Origin: Candidatus Aminicenantota bacterium
Lineage (GTDB): Bacteria > Acidobacteriota > Aminicenantia > Aminicenantales > Saccharicenantaceae
DNA length: 64,000 bases
Direction: 5' to 3'
NCBI GenBank assembly: GCA_017999365.1
Contig: JAGNLW010000001.1
Coordinates: forward strand, 1,124,239-1,188,238
The position numbers were made by a program, and so were the translations under genes. Under the pieces are notes generated by a model that saw only the letters and a program-made list of their open reading frames with translations, was not told where the DNA came from and did no database searches. Shown here piece after piece: positions 18,570 to 27,198 of this stretch; position 1 is the stretch's first letter; each line of letters opens with the position of its first letter.

Positions 18570-19465
18570 CCCGCGCGGTCCTGTCGTTTCTCCTGATCGC
18601 CCTGTCGGCGGCGCCTGTCCTCGAGGCCGCGGGGGCGCCCCCGCGGCCCGCCCAGGACGACCTCGCCGTTTGGGAGGAGTTCGTCGCGGCGATGAAGGCC
18701 GGCGAGTTCCCCGCGGCCAAGGTCGAACCCTACTACGAGGAGCTCCGGGGGCCCCTCCTCGGTTTCCTCGCGGAGATGCGGGCCAAGGCGTCCTGGGCGG
18801 AATGGGACAGGGCGCCCGAGGTCCATCGCGTGGGCGAGCACGTCCATTTTCTCACGCCGCTGAACTTCGACGGCCGTTCGGCCGAATACTGCTTCACCTT
18901 CCTCGTCGAGGGCGGGCGCTGGTCCTTCCGCCACCTCGAGGCCATCACCATCCGCCTCGACCGGACCCCGCCGCCGCCGGCCACGAGCTTCCCTGACGTC
19001 GACGAGGCGACCAAGGCCCACATCCGGGAGGAGACCTCGTGGTCGCGCGAGGTCCGGGTGTTCAACGAGCTGGCCGCCTTCAAGGGCCGGGAGTACGCCT
19101 TCGACTCCTTCAAGGACGGCGACGGCTATTTCCTGGCCGCCAAGACCTGGGTCCCGTTCGTCGAGCCGCGGCGCGCCTTCATCCTCTACGCGTGTTGGGA
19201 GCAGGCCAACCTCAGGGGCAACACGGTCACCTTGGAGAAGCTCGGTGACGCCGAGGCCGAGGTCCGCATGTCGACCTATTTCTTCGGGCTCTACAAGGCC
19301 TCGGCCCACCTCCGCCAGAGGATCGCGTTCGAGGACTATCGGCGCATCTTCGAGACGATCTGGCGGGACCGGGCCCGCGCCGCCGGCTGGGCCCTCGAGA
19401 TCGAGTACGGGAACGAGGGCTTTCCGGCGAGCGCGTGCGTGCTGCGCTTCAAGCGCGCCGATTAG
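18566..19465 (+). CDS. Secreted protein of unknown function
   Basis: I do not recognise this 299-residue protein. It begins with a signal peptide (MTRAVLSFLLIALSAAPVLEA), is rich in aromatic and charged residues, and has no transmembrane segment after the signal. A central region (HFLTPLNFDGRSAEYCFTFL, then WSFRHLEAITIRLD) looks like a mixed alpha/beta NTF2-like fold, but that is only an impression. Its start overlaps the stop of the serine hydrolase (ATGA), so a linked periplasmic function is likely. Its stop overlaps the convergent pseudouridine synthase stop. Confidence 0.75.
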   Translation: MTRAVLSFLLIALSAAPVLEAAGAPPRPAQDDLAVWEEFVAAMKAGEFPAAKVEPYYEELRGPLLGFLAEMRAKASWAEWDRAPEVHRVGEHVHFLTPLNFDGRSAEYCFTFLVEGGRWSFRHLEAITIRLDRTPPPPATSFPDVDEATKAHIREETSWSREVRVFNELAAFKGREYAFDSFKDGDGYFLAAKTWVPFVEPRRAFILYACWEQANLRGNTVTLEKLGDAEAEVRMSTYFFGLYKASAHLRQRIAFEDYRRIFETIWRDRARAAGWALEIEYGNEGFPASACVLRFKRAD

Positions 19466-20391
19466 CCGGCCGGCGGGCGCAGGGCTTCCGGGGGCGGGCT
19501 GACCACTTCGACCTCTTCGCCGCGCGACGGGTGCGGGAAGCGGATCTTCCAGGCGTGGAGCCGATAGCCGATCGCGCCGGGGGTCGTCGCGATCTCGTCG
19601 TCGACGCCGTCGGCGCGGGGCAGGCCGCCCGCGCGGTAGAGGGGATCGCCGGCGAGCGGATGGCCGGCGTAGGCGAGGTGGATGCGGATCTGATGGGGCC
19701 GCCCTGTCGGGATGGTCACTTCGACGAGCGTGACGTCGCGGCCGGGGTCGCGGCGCAAGACCTTGACGTGGCTCACCGAAGGCCGGCCGCCGGGGCCGGG
19801 ACGATAGGCGTTGACGGTCGGCGGAAGCGTATGCGGCACGGGCCCGATGGGGGCGTCGACCGTGAACGCGTCCGGCATCGACGTCCCCGCCGCCAGCGCC
19901 AGATAGACCTTGAGGATGCGGCGCTCGAACATGGCCGTGGCCAGCGCCAGGGCGGACGCCCGGTTGCGGGTGAAGAGAATGACCCCGGACGTGCCGCGGC
20001 CGAGACGGTGGAGCGGCGACGCGGCCGGGCCGAAGCGTTCGCGCGCGAGATGGAGCAGGGTCGTCTCCAGGAAGAAGCCTCCGGGAAGGACGGGCAGGCC
20101 GGAGGGTTTGTCGAGGGCCAGGACGTCCTCGTCCTCGTAGAGCGTCCCGAACTCCCGCGGCGCGTCCGGCTCCCGCCACGGCGGGCGGCTGTAGACGAGG
20201 AGGTCGCCGCGTTCGAGGACGTCGTCGGCCCGGGCCGGCCGGCCGTTGAGGGTCACCTCGCCGCCGTCGATCTTGGCCCGCCATTCGGCTTCGGACGAAT
20301 GGCGGTAGGCGCGGGCATAGAACGCGAGGACGGACAGGCCCTCGTCGGAGCGGGCGACGCGGTCGGGATAGTCGTAGCCGTTGTTCAACAT
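19462..20391 (-). CDS. RluA-family RNA pseudouridine synthase with atypical active-site motif
   Basis: It has an N-terminal S4-like RNA-binding stretch (LNGRPARADDVLERGDLLVY) and a synthase core: DKPSGLPVLP, the motif II segment HRLGRGTSGV, and the C-terminal GRPHQIRIHLAYAGHPLAGDPLY. These are diagnostic of the RluA family, which isomerises uridine in rRNA or tRNA. In most members motif II reads HRLD-R/x-TSG and its Asp is the catalytic nucleophile; here the residue is Gly (G131 counting from the ATG at 20391). The enzyme is therefore either a divergent subfamily or inactive. Start: ATG 20391 was chosen over an in-frame TTG three codons upstream. A partial duplicate of its 3' end lies at 16896-17147. 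Confidence 0.85.
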   Translation of the reverse strand: MLNNGYDYPDRVARSDEGLSVLAFYARAYRHSSEAEWRAKIDGGEVTLNGRPARADDVLERGDLLVYSRPPWREPDAPREFGTLYEDEDVLALDKPSGLPVLPGGFFLETTLLHLARERFGPAASPLHRLGRGTSGVILFTRNRASALALATAMFERRILKVYLALAAGTSMPDAFTVDAPIGPVPHTLPPTVNAYRPGPGGRPSVSHVKVLRRDPGRDVTLVEVTIPTGRPHQIRIHLAYAGHPLAGDPLYRAGGLPRADGVDDEIATTPGAIGYRLHAWKIRFPHPSRGEEVEVVSPPPEALRPPAG

Positions 20392-20402
20392 GACCGCCAA
20401 GA

Positions 20403-20427
20403 GGGACGGTCCCTTCGGGACGGTCCC
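20403..20427. repeat. REP-like tandem palindrome (GGGACGGTCCC twice)
   Basis: The 11-nt palindrome GGGACGGTCCC occurs at 20403-20413 and again at 20417-20427, filling the gap between efpL stop and the pseudouridine synthase start. It can fold as two small hairpins or one large one. No T-tract follows, so it is not an obvious terminator. Confidence 0.6.
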
Positions 20428-20440
20428 CTCGAGCCCATGA

Positions 20441-21007
20441 TCAGGCCTTGGAGGCGTATTCGCCGGTGCGCGTGTCGACCCGGATGGTCTCCCCGACGGC
20501 CATGTATTCGGGGACCTGGACGACGAGCCCCGTCGACAGGGTCGCCGGCTTGTTCCGGGCCGTCACCGATCCGCCCTTGACGGACGGGATGGTCTCGACG
20601 ATCTCGAGGTTGACGAAGGTCGGGATCTGGAGCCCCAGGACCCGGCCCTCGGAGGAGATGGCGATGATCCCCTCGAGCCCCTCGGTGAGATAGGGCCATT
20701 CGTCCTCGATCTCCTCTTTGGCGAGCGTGAACTGGCCGTAGTCCTGGAGGTCCATGAAGGTGATGCCCGACGCGTCGCCGTAGAGATACTGGACCGGCCG
20801 GCGCTCGAAGTCGGCCTCGTCGAACATGTCGTCGCCGTGGAGCGACTGGTCGACCTTGCGCTTCGACCGCAGGTCGCGGAAGCGGATCTTGTAGATGGTC
20901 ACGGCGCCGCGCGCGGACGGCTTCTGGACCTTGATCGTCTCGACGATGTGGGGCTCGCCGTCGATCTTGACGACGTCGCCCTTCTTCAGGTCGGATGTTC
21001 TGAACAC
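20441..21007 (-). CDS. efpL: Elongation factor P-like protein EfpL (YeiP type)
   Basis: 188 residues with the three EF-P domains: KOW-like N-domain, OB-fold and C-terminal OB (LSTGLVVQVPEYMAVGETIRVDTRTGEY). The tip loop reads KVQKPSARGAVTIYKIRF with Arg at residue 33. This corresponds to the SPTARGAATLYK loop of E. coli YeiP/EfpL and not to the modified-Lys loop of EF-P (KPGKGQA). EfpL relieves ribosome stalling at proline and other hard motifs. If no second EF-P exists in the genome, this would be the sole member. It has a strong upstream promoter and a 47-nt leader. Confidence 0.88.
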   Translation of the reverse strand: MFRTSDLKKGDVVKIDGEPHIVETIKVQKPSARGAVTIYKIRFRDLRSKRKVDQSLHGDDMFDEADFERRPVQYLYGDASGITFMDLQDYGQFTLAKEEIEDEWPYLTEGLEGIIAISSEGRVLGLQIPTFVNLEIVETIPSVKGGSVTARNKPATLSTGLVVQVPEYMAVGETIRVDTRTGEYASKA

Positions 21008-21060
21008 GGCGGCTCCTCGGCTCTCTCACTCGGGGATCTCCCGCTCGCGGCGGGGGAAAA

Positions 21061-21089
21061 ATGATAGTCCTCGGCCGGGAGGCTGTCAA
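21061..21089 (-). promoter_or_regulatory. Promoter of efpL
   Basis: Minus-strand TTGACA (21089-21084), exactly 17 bp, TATCAT (21066-21061). Predicted start about 21054, 47 nt before the efpL ATG at 21007. Confidence 0.75.
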
Positions 21090-21107
21090 GGAACCGGGCC
21101 GACGGGC

Positions 21108-21500
21108 CTACTTGATGACCTTGGCCCCCTCGATGACCATGCCCTGGACGCTCATGACGCACCTGTCGATGACGCCCTTGTCGTTGCGGACGAACTGGAG
21201 CTCGTAGTAGTCGCCGGAATCGGCCAGGGTGACGTCGAAGCACAGGGGCTTGCCCTCGACGGGGTGGATCTCCTCGGGCGTCTCGCCGGGCGGGGCGCCG
21301 AAGAGCTTGCCGTCCTGCTCGATGAAAGAGACGAGCAATATCTGGCCCTGCGCCCCGAACTCGTAGTCGCCGACGATCTCGCCGATGAGCTTTTTCATGT
21401 CGACGGGTTTGTCCTGGGCCGCGGCGGGCGCGGCCGCCTGGGCGGCCAGGCAGGCCAGGACCGCGACGGGAGCGAACGTTTTACGGAGAGGGCTTTTCAT
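21108..21500 (-). CDS. Small secreted protein of unknown function
   Basis: ATG at 21500 with GAGGAGG just upstream gives a 130-residue protein with a clear signal peptide ending near AAAQDKP. The mature part is a small beta-rich domain (QILLVSFIEQDGKLFGAPPGE, then YYELQFVRNDKGVIDRCVMS). The pattern 'DGKL...LEF.RND.G.V..' is reminiscent of small lipocalin-like domains appended to secreted hydrolases (DUF3471-type), but the match is not secure. It lies downstream of the M14 peptidase (74-bp gap, same strand) and may be cotranscribed. Confidence 0.75.
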   Translation of the reverse strand: MKSPLRKTFAPVAVLACLAAQAAAPAAAQDKPVDMKKLIGEIVGDYEFGAQGQILLVSFIEQDGKLFGAPPGETPEEIHPVEGKPLCFDVTLADSGDYYELQFVRNDKGVIDRCVMSVQGMVIEGAKVIK

Positions 21501-21574
21501 GCGGACCTCCTCGAGGGATGGCGACTCACCATCCATAGATACGCGCGCCCGGGCCCGGATGTTCCCCGCCGGGC

Positions 21575-24496
21575 TCACTTGGGCTTGGCGCCGAGGTCCT
21601 TCCAGTTCAGCAAAGCGTTGAAAATGAAGAAATAGGAGCCGTGGGTCTGGCTGCGCCAGGCCGGGTTGAAGCTGAACAGGACGACGTGGCCCTTGCCGAT
21701 CGAGGCGTCGACCAGGGCCGGCGAGCCGGCCAGTTCCTCGCCTCCCGCCAGGCCGCCGCTGATGAGCAGGTCGGCGACGCCGGAGGCGAAGCTCAGGACG
21801 ACGCGGGGCCGGTTGGCCGCGAATATCGACGGACGGGGGCTCTCTTCGCCCTCCTCCGGCTTCGCCGCGGCCTTCTCGGCCTTGCGGAACTCCTCGATGG
21901 TCCTCTGACCGAGGTCGCGCGGGCGGCCCTGGACGACGTCGGGGTCGGAGGCGCTGCCGCGGCCGGAGACCCGGCCGGACGGCCCGCCCCCGGGCGTGGC
22001 GGTCAGACCCCGGGCCCGGCCGCTCTGGCCGCCCAGGGCGAAGACGGGCGACTGGCTGAAGTAGATACCGAGCTTGTCGTCGTAGCCGTAGGCGAGCGGG
22101 CTCGTCCGGTCGCCTAGGGTGGCCTGGTAGACGCCGCCCCGGGCCCAGAGCTTGGACGTGTCGCGGACGGCCAGCCCCTGGGCCAGGCCGAAGTGGATGG
22201 GCAGGGCCGAGCTCGAGCCGATGGTGATGAATACACCGCCGTCCCTGACGAAGTCGCGCAGGTGCATGACGCCGTCGAGCTCGAGGCCGCCGCGCATGTC
22301 GTCGGTCGAGTCCTCGACGCCGATGCTCGGGGTGAGTTCGGTCTTCTTCCAGGGCAGGGGCTTGTCGCCGCTGACGCCGTTGACGACGCTGAAGGGATCC
22401 GCCGAGGATGGGCCGAAGATGATGACGTCGTACTTGTCGCGGAGCTTGGCGTTGTCGCGGGCGGCGTGGACCGAGATGTAGTCGTAGGGGATGCCGCACT
22501 CGTCGAGGGCGATCCGCAGCCAGCCCTCGTTCTGGGTGTTCTGCCAGGTGTGCATGACGGCGACGCGGGGGGCGCCGACCTCGTGGGTGGGGACCGAGGG
22601 GGCGGCCGCGGCGGCGACGACCGTGAAGCCGAGGGTCTTCCCGGCCTCGTCCAGGACGGCCTCGAGGTCGGCCGGATTGTCGGCGGGCTTGATGACGAAC
22701 GAGCCGGCCCGGAACTTGCGGCCCTGGGCCTCGAAGTCCTTCTCGGCCGCCTGGATCTTGAGGTCCTTGCGGGCGAACCGGAACGTGGCCAGGGCGTTGT
22801 CGGCGTTGTGGTTGACGAGGTAGGCCTGCGCGGCCCCCTTGGCCAAGCGGACGACGCCGCCGGGGGCGGCCACGGGGCCGGCGACCGGGGTCATCGGGGC
22901 GTCGAGGACGGCGGCGTCCTCGACGCGGACGGTCCGGACGTTGTAGAGCGGGCCGAGCGTCCAGCCGACATCGTCGTAGGGGGAGGGGTCGTTGACATTG
23001 AAGTACTGGCGGTCGAGCATCATGTCGGCCATGCGCGAGTAGGGCTGGTCCATGCGCACGACGTAGCTGCCGGCGGGGTATTCGGCGTCCTTGATCTTGA
23101 AGGCCTTGTCGGCCCGGTGGACCTCGACGCCCTGGGCCTGGAGCTGGCGGAGGAGGCGGGCTTGCTGGCCGGGCCGGGCGTCGTCGCCGGGGAAGACGTA
23201 GGCGGCCGGGCCCTCGGCCCGGGCCTTGGCGATCGAGCGGCGGCCCTTGAGGTAGAAGCTCTCCAGGAACTTGTCCTTGAGCGTCGCCAGGTGGTTCATG
23301 CCGACGAGGACGCCGCTCTGCTGGAGGTTGACGTTGTTGCGGAGGGACCACAGGGTCGAGCGGAGCGGCGGGTTGGGCCGGAACCAGGCCCGGTCGGACG
23401 CGGCCGAGACGACGCGGGTCGAGCCGTCGCCCGCGGTCTGGGTCTCGTAGAAGCGGCCGATGGCGTTGTGGCCGTTGGCCGCGTAGAAGGCGTAGTTGGG
23501 GGCCCAGCCGTCGTAGAAGCCCTGGGTCCAGACGCCGGGGACGCCGGCCTTGGTCAGCTCGTCGACCTCGCGGTAGGCCAGGAGGTTCCATTCGTCGACG
23601 GTGATGGGATCGAGCCAGGCGTTGTAGGGGCCCGTGCCCGTCGAGATGTAGAGGTAGGCGATGGATTCGTGGAGGTCGTGCATGACCTGCGGGTGGAAGT
23701 CGAGGAAGACCTTCATGACGTTCTGGCTGAGCTTGAGGGCCAGGCCGAGGTTGTCGCGGTTGTTGTCGTGGGAGACGTATTTGCCCCAGTAGAGGAGCCG
23801 GTTGGGGACGTCGGCCTTGGGATCCTTGCGCTTGGCCATGTGGACCTCGACCTGCTTGTCGCGGCCGTCGGGCTCGAGGACCGGGGTGATGAGCGTGATG
23901 GCGTTGTCGCGGATGGCCTTGACGAAGGGCGACTCGTCGACGGCGACGCGGTAGGCCAGTTCCATCAGCATCTCGGGCGAGCCGGTCTCGCCGGAATGGA
24001 GGCCGCCCGTGGCCCAATAGATGGGCTTGGCCTCGCGGAGGAGGGCCCGGGCCTCGTCCTCGGTGATCTTGCGGGGGTCGGCCAGCTTGGCCAGAATGGC
24101 CTTGTAGCGGTCGAGGTCGCGGATGGTCGCCTCGTCGGCCACGGCGACGACGATCCAGTCGCGACCTTCCTCGGTCTTGCCGATGTCGAAGACCTTGACC
24201 CGGGGAGTGGCGGCGGCCAGGGCCCGCATGTACTTGTAGATCTCGGAGGTGGTGGACAGGACGTCCTTGGCCCCGGCGATGCGGCCGAGGACCTCGAGCG
24301 GCGTCGGCACGCCCTCGGCGTAGGGCAGGGAATCGACGTACTTCGTGGTGAAGTGCGGATCGGTCGTGAACTCGCGGATCTTCTTGGTATACTCGTCGTG
24401 GACTTTCTGCTGGGCGAGGGCCGGCAAGAGGGCCAGGCCGAGGACCAGGGAGAGGAAGAGCGAGAGGGCTTTGACGGACCGATGGGAACGGCTCAT
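21575..24496 (-). CDS. Secreted M14-family zinc carboxypeptidase
   Basis: ATG 24496 (GGAGGAG upstream) begins a signal peptide cleaved near LALAQQKVHDEY. The M14 metal site is visible: H167-SGE-E170 in GGLHSGETGSPEM, and a further ligand H273 or H276 in VMHDLHES. The peptidase domain spans about residues 30-420; substrate-binding N/R residues lie in DNNRDN. The remaining about 550 residues are of unassigned type, with a possible glutamine-amidotransferase-like fold near 'RVAVMHTWQNTQNEGWLRIALDECGIP' (two parts of the same stretch). Length 973 residues is typical of the large secreted M14 proteins found in protein-degrading anaerobes and Acidobacteria. Likely role: extracellular peptide trimming. 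Confidence 0.87.
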   Translation of the reverse strand: MSRSHRSVKALSLFLSLVLGLALLPALAQQKVHDEYTKKIREFTTDPHFTTKYVDSLPYAEGVPTPLEVLGRIAGAKDVLSTTSEIYKYMRALAAATPRVKVFDIGKTEEGRDWIVVAVADEATIRDLDRYKAILAKLADPRKITEDEARALLREAKPIYWATGGLHSGETGSPEMLMELAYRVAVDESPFVKAIRDNAITLITPVLEPDGRDKQVEVHMAKRKDPKADVPNRLLYWGKYVSHDNNRDNLGLALKLSQNVMKVFLDFHPQVMHDLHESIAYLYISTGTGPYNAWLDPITVDEWNLLAYREVDELTKAGVPGVWTQGFYDGWAPNYAFYAANGHNAIGRFYETQTAGDGSTRVVSAASDRAWFRPNPPLRSTLWSLRNNVNLQQSGVLVGMNHLATLKDKFLESFYLKGRRSIAKARAEGPAAYVFPGDDARPGQQARLLRQLQAQGVEVHRADKAFKIKDAEYPAGSYVVRMDQPYSRMADMMLDRQYFNVNDPSPYDDVGWTLGPLYNVRTVRVEDAAVLDAPMTPVAGPVAAPGGVVRLAKGAAQAYLVNHNADNALATFRFARKDLKIQAAEKDFEAQGRKFRAGSFVIKPADNPADLEAVLDEAGKTLGFTVVAAAAAPSVPTHEVGAPRVAVMHTWQNTQNEGWLRIALDECGIPYDYISVHAARDNAKLRDKYDVIIFGPSSADPFSVVNGVSGDKPLPWKKTELTPSIGVEDSTDDMRGGLELDGVMHLRDFVRDGGVFITIGSSSALPIHFGLAQGLAVRDTSKLWARGGVYQATLGDRTSPLAYGYDDKLGIYFSQSPVFALGGQSGRARGLTATPGGGPSGRVSGRGSASDPDVVQGRPRDLGQRTIEEFRKAEKAAAKPEEGEESPRPSIFAANRPRVVLSFASGVADLLISGGLAGGEELAGSPALVDASIGKGHVVLFSFNPAWRSQTHGSYFFIFNALLNWKDLGAKPK

Positions 24497-24532
24497 GGGA
24501 CTCCTCCGAACGACTTTCATGTTTTTGGGTCT

Positions 24533-24574
24533 AAAAACCTCGAAAAAGGCCGCTTTGCAGGCCCTTTCCCGAGG
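24533..24574 (-). terminator. Rho-independent terminator after the GH51 gene
   Basis: On the minus strand a stem (CCTCGGGAAAGGGCC pairing with GGCCTTTTTCGAGG across an 8-nt loop, 24574-24538) is followed directly by TTTTT (24537-24533). It lies 21 nt after the GH51 stop at 24595 and upstream of the M14 gene, isolating the two transcription units. Confidence 0.75.
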
Positions 24575-24594
24575 TTAAGTTGCTCATTCTATTG

Positions 24595-27027
24595 TTAAAG
24601 CTGGGGTCTGACCCCGATCTCGTAGAGACTGACGCTGATCGGGGGGACCATGATGGTCCGACCGAAGGGGGCATCGGCCGTTTCGTGGACCGAGACCTGG
24701 GGCTCCTGGCCGGGGACATTGCAGGCGCGGGGGTCGAGGCCGCCGACGAGGAAGAGCCGCGCGCTCTTGGGCAAGGTCAGGTCGCCCGCGTCGAGCCTCA
24801 GCGTAACGGCGCTCTTGGTCGGGTTGACGACCGAGAGGGTCAAGACCGTCTTCGACTCGTCTTTCCAGCAGGCCATGACGTCGAGGGGCTCGGGCGCGCC
24901 GCCGACCGCGACGGGGACCGTCCCGAAGTGCTTCCGGTAGAGGGCCAGGATGACGCCCGTCGTGTCGAGGACGGCCGCCGTCTTCGAGGTCTTGATGGCC
25001 CCGATGACGTTGACGGTCTGGGCATAGTTGGCCATGAAGTAGACGTCGCTCTGGCGGGCATACTCGTTGAGCGCGGCGGCGACACCCAGGGCGTCCTCGA
25101 GGAAATACTGCGTCCCGAGCTCGCCGTAGACGTGCGGGCCGTACCAGTAGTTCCATTCGTCGAGGGCGACCGGCACGGGCTTGTCGCGCAACGGAGGGAT
25201 CGTCGCCCGGTATTTCCTGTGGGCCTCGGCGATGCGCCGGACCTCGGCCGGGGCTTGGTCCACGTGGGCCAGGAGCCCGGGCTTGTGCTGGACATAGAAG
25301 TGCTCGCTGACGAGGTCCATGTGGTTGGAGGCCTCGGCCAGCATGGTCTCGCTCCAGCGCCCGACGGCGCCGACGGCGACGACCTTGATCGTCGGGTCCA
25401 TGGCCTTCATGGCCACCGCGAACTGGGTGTGCTTCTTGACATAGTCGGAGAGCGGCATGTGCCCGAGCTGCCAGTCGCCGTACATTTCGTTGCCGATGGC
25501 CCAAAAAGTGACGCCCCAGGGCTCGGGGTGTCCGTTGGCCGTCCGCAGCCGGCCCATCGGGGTGTCGGCCGCGCCGTTGGCGTACTGGAGCTCCTCGAGG
25601 GCCATGGCCGCGTCGCCGAGGCCGCTGTTGACCGTGATGTAGGGCTCGGCGCCGATGAGGCGCATGAGGTCCATGTACTCGTGGATGCCGACGTCGTTGT
25701 GCTCGATGCCCGTCCAGGCCGGGTTCTTGCGCGGCGGGCGCCGGTCGCGGTCGCCGATGCCGTCGCGCCAGTCGTAGCCGCTGACGAAGTTGCCGCCGGG
25801 CCAGCGGTAGACGGGGCTGTCGAGCTCCTTGAGGAGGGCCACGACCTCGGGCCGGAAGCCGTCGATGTTGTCGGCCGGCATGATCGAGGCCGTGCCGACG
25901 CGGAACGAGCCGCGGCCCGAGGAGACGATCTCGAGCCGGGCCGCCGCCGTCGTCGCGCCGGCCTTGAAGGCGAAGGGCACGGTCCGGAAGTCGCGGCCGA
26001 GGGCGTCGACCGTGAGGGACCAGCGGGCCTCGGGCGCCTCGCCCCAGACGACGCTGACCGTGACCGGCGCGGCGCCGGCGTCGCCGGCGAGAACGACCCG
26101 GCCGACGTAATCGCGGCGCTCGACGAGGGCCAGGTCGCCCTGGACGAGGCCCCGCGGCGTCGCGCCGTCGAGGGCGACGCGCGGCGTGTGGGCGCCGGTG
26201 AACGGCCGGACCTTGTCCATGGTCACGGCCGCGGGCTCCCCGACCGGCTTCCAGGGCGATTCCCCTTCTCCCACGGCCTCGAAGAACTTGCGGTCCTCGA
26301 GCAGCTCGGCCCACAGCCCCTGGTAGATGCAGCGGCCCAGGTGCTCGATGAACTGGCCGTAGATGTATTTGGAGACCGGCGCGCCCGTCTTGGCCCCATC
26401 GATGGTGACAGCGGGCCGGCCGAGCTCGCGGCCCGATAGCCGGGTCAGGGTGACGTCGTCGAACCAGGCCTGGCCCGTGGACCGGCCCCAGCCGCCGAGG
26501 AGGCAGGTGACCTCGACGGCGTCGACGGCCCCGGCCTCGAACTCGACGCCGACCTCGGTCCAGTCGAGCGTGCCGGTGAGAGGCGCCGTCCGCCAGTCTC
26601 CCTCGCCGTTGACGTTGATCTGGGCCCCGCGGCCCGTGCCGGCGGCGACGTTCTCCGTTTTGATGAAGCCGGCGAGCTTATAGCGCGAGTACGGCCGGAC
26701 GGGGACGACGGCGACCCAGGAGGCGTCGACGCCCTTGTCGTTCTCCGAGCCGACGGTCACGCTCCGCGCGCCCGTCCGCCCGGACGGGGCGACGGCGAAG
26801 GCGGCGCCGCCCCGCTGCCAGGCGCGCGGCGTCCAACCCTTGGGATTCTCGCCCTCGAGCTCCTCGAACGAAGAGTTGGGGACGAACTGCGTGACGCCGC
26901 GGAGCTCGGCGAACGGGTCCGCGGCGCCGGACCGGCAGGATGCCAGCGCGGCGGCCAGGACGCTGGCGAAGAGCACGACGGCGAGCGCGGCGGCGTTGGA
27001 CAGGAACCGGCTACGAGGGCGGTGCAT
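24595..27027 (-). CDS. Secreted alpha-L-arabinofuranosidase, GH51
   Basis: ATG 27027 chosen for AAGGAGG upstream and a lipoprotein-like signal (LAAALASC). N-terminal about 180 residues form a beta-sandwich carbohydrate-binding-type module (FEELEGENPKGWTPRAW..., WTEVGVEFEAG). The catalytic domain shows the GH51 signatures YGQFIEHLGRCIYQGLWAE, the acid/base E514 in AIGNEMYGDW and the nucleophile E624 in ALDEWNYWYG. It removes terminal alpha-L-arabinofuranosyl residues from arabinan/arabinoxylan. The last residues (GVRPQL) and stop region are encoded by a GGGGTCAGACCCC palindrome, suggesting that a mobile element reset the C-terminus. Works with GH127 and the araBDA-type operon. Confidence 0.93.
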   Translation of the reverse strand: MHRPRSRFLSNAAALAVVLFASVLAAALASCRSGAADPFAELRGVTQFVPNSSFEELEGENPKGWTPRAWQRGGAAFAVAPSGRTGARSVTVGSENDKGVDASWVAVVPVRPYSRYKLAGFIKTENVAAGTGRGAQINVNGEGDWRTAPLTGTLDWTEVGVEFEAGAVDAVEVTCLLGGWGRSTGQAWFDDVTLTRLSGRELGRPAVTIDGAKTGAPVSKYIYGQFIEHLGRCIYQGLWAELLEDRKFFEAVGEGESPWKPVGEPAAVTMDKVRPFTGAHTPRVALDGATPRGLVQGDLALVERRDYVGRVVLAGDAGAAPVTVSVVWGEAPEARWSLTVDALGRDFRTVPFAFKAGATTAAARLEIVSSGRGSFRVGTASIMPADNIDGFRPEVVALLKELDSPVYRWPGGNFVSGYDWRDGIGDRDRRPPRKNPAWTGIEHNDVGIHEYMDLMRLIGAEPYITVNSGLGDAAMALEELQYANGAADTPMGRLRTANGHPEPWGVTFWAIGNEMYGDWQLGHMPLSDYVKKHTQFAVAMKAMDPTIKVVAVGAVGRWSETMLAEASNHMDLVSEHFYVQHKPGLLAHVDQAPAEVRRIAEAHRKYRATIPPLRDKPVPVALDEWNYWYGPHVYGELGTQYFLEDALGVAAALNEYARQSDVYFMANYAQTVNVIGAIKTSKTAAVLDTTGVILALYRKHFGTVPVAVGGAPEPLDVMACWKDESKTVLTLSVVNPTKSAVTLRLDAGDLTLPKSARLFLVGGLDPRACNVPGQEPQVSVHETADAPFGRTIMVPPISVSLYEIGVRPQL
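24603..24615. repeat. REP-like palindrome overlapping the GH51 3' end
   Basis: GGGGTCTGACCCC, a perfect 13-nt palindrome, begins 8 bases inside the GH51 stop and encodes the Val-Arg-Pro of its last residues. It belongs to a different sequence family from the other palindromes in the window. Confidence 0.55.
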
Positions 27028-27099
27028 GGAGGCCTCCTTCACGGTCCGGACAGCCGACGGCGGGTGGGGCCCGACATCGGACCGGGGACAGCAAGGGGG

Positions 27100-27128
27100 A
27101 ATGTATCCCGCCTTCCGCCGCGTGTCAA
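27100..27128 (-). promoter_or_regulatory. Promoter of the GH51 arabinofuranosidase gene
   Basis: Minus strand TTGACA (27128-27123), 17-bp spacer, TACATT (27105-27100), 73 bp upstream of the GH51 ATG. Confidence 0.65.
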
Positions 27129-27198
27129 CGCCGCGCGGCGCCGGGGACCGCGGGGGCCCGTTCCGCCCGGATCGCCCCCGCGCCTCGGGTCAGGAGTG

